DNA of 64,000 nucleotides from positions 1-64,000 of the forward strand of contig CAJTXL010000004.1 of NCBI GenBank assembly GCA_910583525.1. The letters are read 5' to 3'. Each line of letters begins with the position of its first letter. Positions within the stretch are counted from its first letter, which is position 1. The stretch is from an uncultured Muribaculaceae bacterium. GTDB taxonomy: Bacteria; Bacteroidota; Bacteroidia; Bacteroidales; Muribaculaceae. Made by a program: the position numbers and the translations under genes. Below the pieces are notes generated by a model. The model made no database searches and had not been told where the DNA came from. It saw only the letters and a list, made by a program, of their open reading frames with translations. Positions 1-7,874 of this stretch are shown piece after piece.

Positions 1-182
1 GTTAATCCGTTTGGTTTGCAACATAGGAGGAGTACAGGAGAAACAGGAGTTTTTTTGTGTGGGCAAGGAGTCTAAGGTCGCTAAGGTCTGTAATGTCGGT
101 AAAGTCTTTAGGGTTGAGAAGGTTTTGGGATGTTTTGACGATTTTTAGCAGAGGGATTGTGTGTGGGGTGTCGTTTTTTTGC

Positions 183-190
183 TATCTTTA
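183..190 (+). promoter_or_regulatory. possible -7 box for the cell-wall peptide gene group
   Basis: The bases tatcttta match the Bacteroidota -7 consensus TAnnTTTG except for the last base. They lie 21 bases upstream of the start codon at 211. A clear TTTG at -33 is not present, so this is a weak call. The preceding 180 bases hold only short degenerate repeats and no gene that I can support. Confidence 0.35.
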
Positions 191-210
191 CGCTTCTAAA
201 CTGATTACTG

Positions 211-1602
211 ATGAAAAGCAGCAAGATATTGACTTTGGGCCTTGTGATTGCAGTAGGCGCATATGCTTCTTACAAAATATCGGAAGAGGCGGCAACGCTT
301 AACGCCCCGACGCTGGCTGATGAGACGGCGTGGCTTGAGCAGGATTCTGCGGCGGCGATAGCGGCCCGTACGCGTGCCGATTTTTCTTTATCACGCGAGG
401 CTCTGTTTGAAAAGCTGAAACAGGAGCATCCCGATTTGCGCGAAGCCGACATCGATACTTTTGTGACGCGTCACTATTTAGAGGCTATGGAGATTGACGG
501 AGAACAGCATTTCCACCGTAAATCGGTGCGCAATTTAAGGCTTCTGAACCCTGCATACACTCAACGCCGGACACGCGGCGCCGACGCCTCTGAAGCCCGA
601 ATAAGCTATGTCGATTCCGTTCTGTCGTACTACCGCGGCACGAACCCTCGCGGCCTCAGCCACCGCGTGAGCTTCCGTTTCACCGTCGAAGTGCCTTATA
701 ACGAAGCCTTAGCAGGCGACACCCTCCGCGTGTGGATGCCGTTGCCCTTAGACAGCACGGCATGCAGCCGCCAGCGAGCCGTCGAAATCCTCGACGCCGA
801 GCCGTCGGACTATGTGCTGTCAGGCGGACGTTCGGCTCACAACAGCATCTATTTTGAGGCTCCGGCTCCTGCCAAAGGCGACACGGCTCGGTTCGAGTAT
901 GTGGGCCGCTTCATAACATCAGGCGCATATATGCCCGAGGCCGAAATCCTTGCCGGACTGAAGCCTTACGACAACGAGAGCGAGACTTACCGCCGCTATA
1001 CCAAACTTCCCGACGGAGCACATATAGTACGGTTCGACTCCCTCGCCCGGTCGATAGTGGGCGACGAGACAAACCCATACAGGCAAAGCGAACTTGTTTT
1101 CGACTATATAGCGAATACATACCCTTGGGCCGGCGCACGTGAATACAGCACCATAGCCTGCATACCCGAATATGTGGTTAACGAAGGTCACGGCGACTGC
1201 GGCCAGGTGTCGCTGCTCTACATATCGCTTATGCGCAGCCTCGGAGTGCCTGCGCGTTGGGAAAGCGGCTGGATGCTCCACCCCGGAGAAGTGAACCTTC
1301 ACGACTGGGCCGAAGTGTACTTTGAGGGCATAGGCTGGCTGCCGGTCGATGTGTCGTTCGGACGCTACATCAACGCCGATAACGAAGAAGTGCGCGGATT
1401 TTATTCGCACGGCATCGACGCACACCGTTTTGCCGCGAACAAGGGCGTAGGCGACAAACTTTATCCGGCTAAACGCTTTGTTCGCAGCGAGACCGTCGAT
1501 TTCCAGGTCGGCGAGGTAGAGACAAACAAAGGCAATCTCTACTACCCTGCATGGGACAGCTACATGACAATACTCAATGTCGAACCGATAAGCGAACCAT
1601 GA
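211..1602 (+). CDS. transglutaminase-like domain protein
   Basis: A 463-residue exported or membrane-anchored protein with an N-terminal hydrophobic segment (about residues 6-22). The C-terminal half carries a transglutaminase-like papain fold: Cys330 in GHGDCGQVS, His364 in NLHDWAEVYF and Asp380 in LPVDVSFG form the expected catalytic triad. Residues 150-240 look like a beta-rich domain before the core. The family includes cysteine peptidases and amidases. The next two genes are an NlpC/P60 endopeptidase and a dipeptide epimerase, and the stop codon overlaps the next start (ATGATGA), so I infer a role in processing cell-wall peptides in the periplasm. The substrate is not known from sequence. 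The domain call is firm; the pathway role is inferred from context. Confidence 0.85.
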   Translation: MKSSKILTLGLVIAVGAYASYKISEEAATLNAPTLADETAWLEQDSAAAIAARTRADFSLSREALFEKLKQEHPDLREADIDTFVTRHYLEAMEIDGEQHFHRKSVRNLRLLNPAYTQRRTRGADASEARISYVDSVLSYYRGTNPRGLSHRVSFRFTVEVPYNEALAGDTLRVWMPLPLDSTACSRQRAVEILDAEPSDYVLSGGRSAHNSIYFEAPAPAKGDTARFEYVGRFITSGAYMPEAEILAGLKPYDNESETYRRYTKLPDGAHIVRFDSLARSIVGDETNPYRQSELVFDYIANTYPWAGAREYSTIACIPEYVVNEGHGDCGQVSLLYISLMRSLGVPARWESGWMLHPGEVNLHDWAEVYFEGIGWLPVDVSFGRYINADNEEVRGFYSHGIDAHRFAANKGVGDKLYPAKRFVRSETVDFQVGEVETNKGNLYYPAWDSYMTILNVEPISEP

Positions 1603-2777
1603 TGAGAAAAACTATTACCGCATTGGCCCTATGCCTTGCCACCATAGCAGGTGCCTCGGCCCAGTCCTCGGCCAATGCTCTCGCAAAGGCACAGCAGGCC
1701 GTTGCCGAAGCAAAAACGGCGACAGCTGCCGACAGCCGCCAGTGCATATTCGAGATAAAAGCCTATAACGACACCGACGGCCGCCTGGTTGTCGGCGGCT
1801 TCACTTCAGATTCGACAGCCCGAAACGCTGCCGTAAGATTGTTAGCCACGACAGGAGTAGACTATGCCGACAGCATGAAAGTGCTGCCCTACGACCAAAT
1901 GGCCCTGACGACGCTCTCTGTAGCGAGCCACCGCACTGCGCCGAAGCACAGCGCCGAAATGGCCACACAGTCGCTTATGGGCACCCCCCTGCGCATATTG
2001 CAGAAGTCTAAAGAGTGGTGGCGTGTGGCGACTCCCGACGGCTACATAGCATATGTGCCGGCATCTTCCGTATCTGAAAAGACGCCCGAAGAGATGGCCG
2101 CATGGCGAAACGGATGCCGCTTCATCGTGAATAGGCCCGGCGAGACTAAAGCCTACCGAAAAGCCGACTCCACATCACCGCGCGAAACCGTGACAGACCT
2201 CGTGGGCGGCTGCATCGTGACGGCCGTCGGGGGCGCGCCCAACATAAAAAACGGGCGGCTGCACATAGAACTGCCCGACGGGCGCACATGCTATGCCGAC
2301 GCATCGGCTTTCACACCGTTGGAAGAGTGGGCTTCACAGGCATTCGACGCCGCAAAAATACTCGACACGGCCTACGGCATGGAAGGGCTCCCGTATCTAT
2401 GGGGTGGCACCTCGCCGAAAGCCATAGACTGCAGCGGCCTGTCGAAAACGGCATATTTCGCCAACGGACTGATAATAATGCGCGACGCGTCGCAGCAAGC
2501 CCTTACGGGCGAGCGCATCGACGCCTCGAAATGGCGCACATGCCAAGCCGGCGACCTGCTGTTCTTCGGCAACGCGAACACAAAAAAAGTGACGCATGTG
2601 GGCATATACGACCACGGTGGCATGTATGTGCATTCGTCGGGACGCGTAAAACGCAACAGTCTCGACCCCGATTCGTCCGACTATCTGCCGACGCCGTTTT
2701 TACACGCCGTGCGCATACAAGGCTCTGAAGAGACCGCAGGCATAACACGCGTGCGCAACCATCCTTGGTATTTCTAA
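1599..2777 (+). CDS. NlpC/P60 family endopeptidase with SH3-like domains
   Basis: A secreted 392-residue protein with a signal peptide (residues 1-21, ending ASA). Residues about 100-240 resemble paired bacterial SH3 domains. The C-terminal NlpC/P60 domain has Cys278 in AIDCSGLS, His333 in THVGIYD and His345 in YVHSSG. Enzymes of this architecture in Bacteroides cut gamma-D-Glu-diamino acid bonds in muropeptides. I chose the ATG at 1599 because it starts directly at the signal peptide and overlaps the previous stop codon; an earlier in-frame start would add residues encoded inside the preceding gene. The following gene, a dipeptide epimerase, would act on the L-Ala-D-Glu type dipeptide released by such an enzyme. 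The family call is strong; the exact cleavage site is taken from relatives. Confidence 0.9.
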   Translation: MMRKTITALALCLATIAGASAQSSANALAKAQQAVAEAKTATAADSRQCIFEIKAYNDTDGRLVVGGFTSDSTARNAAVRLLATTGVDYADSMKVLPYDQMALTTLSVASHRTAPKHSAEMATQSLMGTPLRILQKSKEWWRVATPDGYIAYVPASSVSEKTPEEMAAWRNGCRFIVNRPGETKAYRKADSTSPRETVTDLVGGCIVTAVGGAPNIKNGRLHIELPDGRTCYADASAFTPLEEWASQAFDAAKILDTAYGMEGLPYLWGGTSPKAIDCSGLSKTAYFANGLIIMRDASQQALTGERIDASKWRTCQAGDLLFFGNANTKKVTHVGIYDHGGMYVHSSGRVKRNSLDPDSSDYLPTPFLHAVRIQGSEETAGITRVRNHPWYF

Positions 2778-2790
2778 AATACAAAACAAC

Positions 2791-3921
2791 ATGAACCGTC
2801 GCAACTTTATAAAGACCGGCATGCTCGGCGCCCTCGCCGCAGCATCGCCCATATCGCTCTCGGCGTTCGACAGCGCCACACGTCCCGGCACACGCAGCGG
2901 CCGTCTGAACCTCAGCTTCAAGCCTTACGAACTACAGCTGCGCCATTCTTTCAACCTTGCACGCAGTCAACGCACGACAACTCCGGGCGTCCAGGTGCAG
3001 ATAGAATACGATGGCGTCACGGGCTACGGAGAGGCGTCGATGCCGCCGTATCTCGGCGAGACCGTAGCTTCTGTCACCGGATTTCTGTCGCGCCTCGATT
3101 TGGGGCAGTTCGCCGACCCGTTCCGCATAGAAGACATACACGAATACATGGACAGCGTCGCACCTGGCAACCGTGCGGCCAAAGCCTCGGTCGACATAGC
3201 CCTGCATGACATCATGGGCAAAATAACAGGGCAGCCCTGGTACAAGATATGGGGACTGAACCCCGAAAAGACCCCGAACACTTCTTTCACGATTTCATAT
3301 GACGCCGACAAGGCCGAAATGAAGAAAAAGATAGAAGAGACGGCGCCGTTCAAGATTGTCAAGGTGAAGATGGGCGTAGGGCACGACAAGGAAACCGTCG
3401 AAGCCCTGAGAAAACACAGCGACGTGCCCATCTGCGTAGATGCAAACCAAGGGTGGAACGACCGCGACAAGGCCTTGGAAATGTGCCACTGGCTTGCCGA
3501 ACGCGGCTGTCTGTTCGTGGAGCAGCCGATGGACAAAAGCGCCATCGACGACACTGCATGGCTGCGCGAGCGCTCTCCCCTGCCGATTATAGCCGACGAG
3601 TTTCTGCAACGTCTGCCCGACGTGAAGCGCGCCATGCAGGCCTACGACGGCATCAACATAAAGCTGATGAAGAGCACGGGCATGCACGAGGCTTACCAGA
3701 TGGCAACGCTCGCCCGTGCCCTGGGCATGAAGGTGATGCTCGGGTGCATGACCGAGACTTCGTGCGCGGTGAGCGCCGCCGCACAGCTGGCACCGCTCGC
3801 CGATTGGGCCGACCTCGACGGCAATCTGCTAATTTCAAACGACATATTCGACGGCATGAAAATCGTCGACGGTAAAATAACATTGCCCGACCGACCGGGC
3901 ATCGGGGTCGTGCCCGTATAG
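2791..3921 (+). CDS. dipeptide epimerase (L-Ala-D/L-Glu epimerase type, enolase superfamily)
   Basis: A 376-residue member of the enolase superfamily, muconate-lactonizing subgroup. The acid-base lysines are visible as K191-V-K193 and K291 (INIKLMKSTG). The metal ligands are D217 (CVDANQGW), E244 (VEQP) and D269 (ADE). The MTETS segment near 320 and DLDG near 341 also fit dipeptide epimerases. The N-terminus MNRRNFIKTG followed by an alanine-rich stretch resembles a twin-arginine signal, so export as a folded metalloenzyme is plausible. It starts 13 bases after the NlpC/P60 gene. Together they suggest release and epimerization of cell-wall dipeptides so that L-Ala-L-Glu can be hydrolysed. The exact dipeptide specificity cannot be read from the sequence. 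Confidence 0.9.
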   Translation: MNRRNFIKTGMLGALAAASPISLSAFDSATRPGTRSGRLNLSFKPYELQLRHSFNLARSQRTTTPGVQVQIEYDGVTGYGEASMPPYLGETVASVTGFLSRLDLGQFADPFRIEDIHEYMDSVAPGNRAAKASVDIALHDIMGKITGQPWYKIWGLNPEKTPNTSFTISYDADKAEMKKKIEETAPFKIVKVKMGVGHDKETVEALRKHSDVPICVDANQGWNDRDKALEMCHWLAERGCLFVEQPMDKSAIDDTAWLRERSPLPIIADEFLQRLPDVKRAMQAYDGINIKLMKSTGMHEAYQMATLARALGMKVMLGCMTETSCAVSAAAQLAPLADWADLDGNLLISNDIFDGMKIVDGKITLPDRPGIGVVPV

Positions 3922-3959
3922 AGAGTAACCACCCGACATATAATTTTCTTCTCATAACC

Positions 3960-5477
3960 ATGGAAAAGACACTTGAACTTTGCAAGAACGACTTGGTGTC
4001 GTTCCTCAAAAAATCACCGAAAGATTTCACCTTGTCGGATATCATCCGCTATGTCCGCGAACAGGGCATAGAGATGGTAAACTTCATGTATCCGGCCGCC
4101 GACGGTCGCCTGAAGACCCTCAACTTCGTCATCAACGACCTCGCATATCTGGAGAGCATACTGACAAAAGGCGAGCGCGTCGACGGTTCGTCGCTCTTTC
4201 CTTATATAAGCGCCGGCAGTTCCGACCTATATGTCGTACCCCGGCTGCGCACAGCCTTCCGCGACCCCTTCGCCCTGCAGCCGACCTTGACGATGCTTTG
4301 CTCCTATTTCGACCACACGGGGCATCCGCTCGAAAGTTCGCCGGAATATACACTGCGAAAAGCCTGCTCGGCATTCACCAAGAAGACAGGGCTGAAATTC
4401 GAGGCCATGGGCGAGCTTGAGTTCTACGTCATCGCCGATGACCCCGGCACCTTCCCGGCATCAGACCAAAAAGGCTACCACGAATCGGCGCCGTTTGCAA
4501 AGTTCAACGATTTCCGCACCCTCTGCATGACCTATATAGCACGCATGGGAGGCAAAATCAAATACGGCCACTCAGAAGTCGGCAATTTCACCATCGACGG
4601 CAAGATATACGAGCAGAACGAGATAGAGTTCCTGCCTGTCGACGCTTGCGACGCCGCCGACCAGCTTGTGCTTGCCAAATGGGCTATACGACGCCTTGCC
4701 GCGCAAGAGGGTCTCGACGTGACTTTCGCCCCGAAAATCACAACCGGCAAAGCCGGGTCTGGACTGCATATCCACATACGCCTGACCGACACCGAAGGCC
4801 GCAGCGTAATGCTCGAAAAAGGACGCCTCAGCGACGCCGCCCGGACTGCCATTGCCGGCATAATGGAGCTTGCGCCCGCCATCACGGCTTTTGGCAACAC
4901 CAACCCGACATCGTATTTCAGGCTCGTGCCGCACCAAGAAGCCCCGACGAACATATGCTGGGGCGACCGCAACCGCTCGGTGCTCGTACGCGTGCCTCTC
5001 GGATGGGTCGTCGGCGCCACCGACATGTGCGCCGAGGCCAACGGACGCGCGGCCTGCGACATAGAAACCGGCGAAAGCCCCTACAGCGCGAAACAGACCT
5101 TCGAGATACGCTCTGCCGACGGTTCTGCCGACGTCTATCTGCTGCTGGCATCGCTTGTGGTGGCCGCCCGTTACGGATTTGAGATGGATAGTCCTCTGGA
5201 TACGGCAGAGAAATACTATGTGGACGTCGACATCCACCGGGCCGAAAATGCGGCACGGCTTGCCGCGCTGCCCACATTGCCCACAAGCTGCCACGCTTCC
5301 GCCGCATGTCTCGACGAGACCGCCGAAGTATTCAAGACCCACGGAGTTTTCTCGGAAGCGATGCTCAAAGGACAAGCCGCCATGCTCCGCTCATACGACG
5401 AGACACGCACACAGGATGCGCTCTCCGACCCCGACCTGATGCTTGACCTTGTAAAGGAGTACTTTTACTGCGGTTAA
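3960..5477 (+). CDS. glnA: glutamine synthetase family protein
   Basis: A 505-residue protein with the glutamine synthetase fold. An N-terminal beta-grasp part (about 35-130) precedes the catalytic part, where metal-binding glutamates are seen in MGELEFYV and NEIEF, the glutamate-site segment in GKAGSGLHIHI, and the ATP/ammonia region in NRSVLVRVPLGW. Glutamine synthetase joins ammonia to glutamate using ATP in the cytoplasm. I do not see the NLYDLP-type adenylylation site of enterobacterial GlnA, so control by adenylylation is unlikely. It lies 38 bases after the epimerase, whose products would supply glutamate, but a functional link is only a guess. It could be a gamma-glutamyl ligase of the same superfamily. 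Confidence 0.82.
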   Translation: MEKTLELCKNDLVSFLKKSPKDFTLSDIIRYVREQGIEMVNFMYPAADGRLKTLNFVINDLAYLESILTKGERVDGSSLFPYISAGSSDLYVVPRLRTAFRDPFALQPTLTMLCSYFDHTGHPLESSPEYTLRKACSAFTKKTGLKFEAMGELEFYVIADDPGTFPASDQKGYHESAPFAKFNDFRTLCMTYIARMGGKIKYGHSEVGNFTIDGKIYEQNEIEFLPVDACDAADQLVLAKWAIRRLAAQEGLDVTFAPKITTGKAGSGLHIHIRLTDTEGRSVMLEKGRLSDAARTAIAGIMELAPAITAFGNTNPTSYFRLVPHQEAPTNICWGDRNRSVLVRVPLGWVVGATDMCAEANGRAACDIETGESPYSAKQTFEIRSADGSADVYLLLASLVVAARYGFEMDSPLDTAEKYYVDVDIHRAENAARLAALPTLPTSCHASAACLDETAEVFKTHGVFSEAMLKGQAAMLRSYDETRTQDALSDPDLMLDLVKEYFYCG

Positions 5478-5526
5478 AAATCATTAAAAACCATTCAGGC
5501 GCATAGCTATATTCGCACACATACGT

Positions 5527-5534
5527 TAACTTTG
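5527..5534 (+). promoter_or_regulatory. -7 box upstream of the pullulanase gene
   Basis: The bases taactttg match TAnnTTTG exactly. The box ends three bases before the 196 bp palindromic element, so transcription from it would begin within or at the edge of that element and carry it as a 5' leader of the pullulanase mRNA. No TTTG is found at the usual -33 distance. Confidence 0.5.
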
Positions 5535-5537
5535 TAA

Positions 5538-5733
5538 TGAAGTGATTTAAACTTATTTATTAATATAAAAATAAAAGTGATTTATCGCTTGCGTCAATCT
5601 TTCGGCGTCTTTCCGGCGTCTTTTTGAGCTGCCGCATCGGTCATGTGGCATAGCCACACTCCCTCTTTGCAACTCAAAATCCACTCGGAAATACATCCGA
5701 AAGCTTAACGAATAAAAAGTTTAAATCACTTCA
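5538..5733 (+). repeat. 196 bp palindromic element, copy 1
   Basis: The element is bounded by a perfect 16 bp inverted repeat, tgaagtgatttaaact (5538-5553) and its complement (5718-5733). Inside, a region containing ctttcggcgt and tttccggcg on the left faces matching complements on the right (about 5683-5702). A central hairpin tgtggc/gccaca lies at 5644-5658. A second copy of identical length is at 36761-36956. The element occupies most of the gap between the glutamine synthetase and pullulanase genes. It encodes no convincing protein. It resembles a MITE in having inverted ends and no coding capacity, but I see no clear target duplication. Confidence 0.85.
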
Positions 5734-5774
5734 ATGATTATTACATACTTACAACATCTACATAGATTACTAAA

Positions 5775-7775
5775 ATGCGAAAAACACTATGCGCCGCATT
5801 GGCGCTGACAGCATCTGGCCTCGGCCTGAGTGCTTCTGCCGAAACATCCATGGAAAGTTCATACCTGGAATGGCCTACCTACTCCGGCGACGACCTCGAA
5901 CTGAAAGTAGACAATTCGGGAACACATTTCACGCTCTGGTCGCCGAAAGCACAAAGCGCCGAAGTCTATATCTACGACAGCGACCGCAATACGCCTGCCA
6001 TAGATACCTTGACTATGAAGCGCTCGGAGAACGGTACATGGCGCGCATCGGTGCCCGAGAAGCTTTACGGCAAATTCTACACGTTCTCGGTGACCGCCGA
6101 CGGCAAGAAACTTGCCGAAACGCCCGGCATATGGGCCAAGGCGGCCGGGACAAACGGCCTCAGGGCGGCCATCATAGACATGAGCGCCACCGACCCTGAG
6201 GGCTGGGCACAGGACAAAGGACCCAAACTCGACCACATAACCGACGCGGTGCTATACGAGATGCACCACCGCGATTTCAGCATCGACCCGTCGTCGGGCA
6301 TAGTGCACAAAGGCAAATTCTTAGCCCTGACCGAGCCTTCTACGAAGTCGCCGCAGGGCGCAAGCACAGGCATAGACCACCTCAAAGAGCTTGGGGTGAC
6401 GCATGTGCATATATTGCCGTCGTACGACTACAACTCGGTCGACGAGGCAAACCTGCAGACCAACCAGTACAACTGGGGCTACGACCCGTTCAACTACAAC
6501 GTGCCTGAGGGTTCCTACTCGACCGACCCGGCCGACCCGTCGGCACGCATCCGCGAGATGAAAGAGATGGTGAAGGCTCTCCACGACGCCGGCATAGGCG
6601 TGGTGATGGACGTCGTATACAACCATACGGCCGACAACGACGGCTCGAATTTCTCGCTGACGGCACCGGGCTACTTCTACCGCCACAAAGCCGACGGCAG
6701 CTACAGCGACGCCTCGGGCTGCGGCAACGAAACGGCATCGGAACGCAAGCAGATGCGCGATTTCATAGTCAACTCGGTGAAATACTGGGCCAAAGAATAC
6801 CATATCGACGGTTTCCGCTTCGACCTCATGGCTATCCACGACATCGAGACCATGAACGAGGTCGCCGCCGAGCTAAAGAAAATCAACCCGTCGATATTCG
6901 TATACGGCGAAGGGTGGACCGCCGGCGACTCGCCTCTGCCCAAGGAGCAACGCGCGCTGAAAGAGAACGTGGACAAGATGACGGGTATAGCAGTATTCTC
7001 GGATGACCTCCGCGATGCCGTCAAAGGCCACTATAGCGATGCCGCCGACCGGGGCTTCGCCACCGGCAAACCCGGCAACGAGGAAACGGTGAAGATAGGC
7101 ATAGTCGCGGCGACTGCGCATCCGCAGGTCGACTACAGCAAAGGCAACAACTCGAAGTTCGCCTACGCAGGCGCTCCGACCGAGATCATAAACTACGTGT
7201 CGTGCCACGACGACCTCACGCTGACCGACAAACTTGCCAAATCGCTGCCCGACGCCACCGAGGCAGAGCGCAAACGTGCCGCGCGGCTTGCCCAGACCAT
7301 CGTGTTCACGTCGCAGGGCACGCCGTTCATGTTCGCCGGCGAAGAGGTGTTCCGCGACAAAAAAGGCGTGCACAACTCCTACAAGTCGCCCGACTCCGTC
7401 AACGCCATCGACTGGACTCTGAAAACGACGAATGCCGACCAGTTCGAATACTACAAGAACCTTATCAAGTTGCGCAGGGAGCATCCGGCATTCCGCATGA
7501 CAACAGCCGAGGAGATAGCCCATAACATTGTTTTCGACAAGACAACGGTACCGAACATTATTTCATATACCATCCGCAACCATGCCAACGGCGACCGTTG
7601 GGGCGAAATAAAAATCATTTTCAACGGTTCGTCTGAAAACTATACGGCCAAAATACCCAAAGGCAAATGGCTCGTAGTGGCACGCGACGGAGAAATCGAC
7701 CCTGACGGCCTTGGAACATGTGATGGCGGCAAAGTGGCCGTAGAACCCGTCTCGGCGCTTATTTTGGCTCGCTAA
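5775..7775 (+). CDS. pulA: type I pullulanase (GH13)
   Basis: A secreted 666-residue glycoside hydrolase with a signal peptide (about residues 1-22). Residues 40-130 form a CBM48-like beta domain. The GH13 barrel carries the type I pullulanase signature YNWGYDP (232-238), the nucleophile D350 in GFRFD, the acid E379 in VYGEGW and the third acidic residue D479 in SCHDD. Pullulanases hydrolyse alpha-1,6 branch points in pullulan, glycogen-like glucans and limit dextrins. The next two genes make and degrade glycogen, so debranching of storage or dietary alpha-glucan is the likely role. The signal peptide points to the periplasm or cell surface. A palindromic 196 bp element lies between its putative -7 box and start codon, which may influence expression. 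Confidence 0.92.
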   Translation: MRKTLCAALALTASGLGLSASAETSMESSYLEWPTYSGDDLELKVDNSGTHFTLWSPKAQSAEVYIYDSDRNTPAIDTLTMKRSENGTWRASVPEKLYGKFYTFSVTADGKKLAETPGIWAKAAGTNGLRAAIIDMSATDPEGWAQDKGPKLDHITDAVLYEMHHRDFSIDPSSGIVHKGKFLALTEPSTKSPQGASTGIDHLKELGVTHVHILPSYDYNSVDEANLQTNQYNWGYDPFNYNVPEGSYSTDPADPSARIREMKEMVKALHDAGIGVVMDVVYNHTADNDGSNFSLTAPGYFYRHKADGSYSDASGCGNETASERKQMRDFIVNSVKYWAKEYHIDGFRFDLMAIHDIETMNEVAAELKKINPSIFVYGEGWTAGDSPLPKEQRALKENVDKMTGIAVFSDDLRDAVKGHYSDAADRGFATGKPGNEETVKIGIVAATAHPQVDYSKGNNSKFAYAGAPTEIINYVSCHDDLTLTDKLAKSLPDATEAERKRAARLAQTIVFTSQGTPFMFAGEEVFRDKKGVHNSYKSPDSVNAIDWTLKTTNADQFEYYKNLIKLRREHPAFRMTTAEEIAHNIVFDKTTVPNIISYTIRNHANGDRWGEIKIIFNGSSENYTAKIPKGKWLVVARDGEIDPDGLGTCDGGKVAVEPVSALILAR

Positions 7776-7809
7776 GAAGTTGAAACCGCTAATGATACGG
7801 ATTTTAACG

Positions 7810-7841
7810 TTTGCTTTTACGAAAAAAAGTTCGTACCTTTG
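7810..7841 (+). promoter_or_regulatory. consensus Bacteroidota promoter for the glycogen genes
   Basis: TTTG at 7810-7813 and tacctttg at 7834-7841 are separated by 20 bases, which matches the primary sigma factor pattern of Bacteroidota. The start codon of the glycogen synthase gene is 33 bases downstream. This gives the synthase-phosphorylase pair its own promoter, separate from the pullulanase gene. Confidence 0.75.
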
Positions 7842-7874
7842 CGGCTTCAAAAACATGATTGAAGTTCAAGCCAT

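Noticed and set aside
57..302. Open frame of 81 codons on the plus strand
   Set aside because: It overlaps the start of the transglutaminase-like gene in another frame and consists of low-complexity sequence without any recognisable domain.
5478..5774. Riboswitch in the pullulanase leader
   Set aside because: The leader is explained by the 196 bp palindromic element, and no conserved core of a known riboswitch class was recognised.
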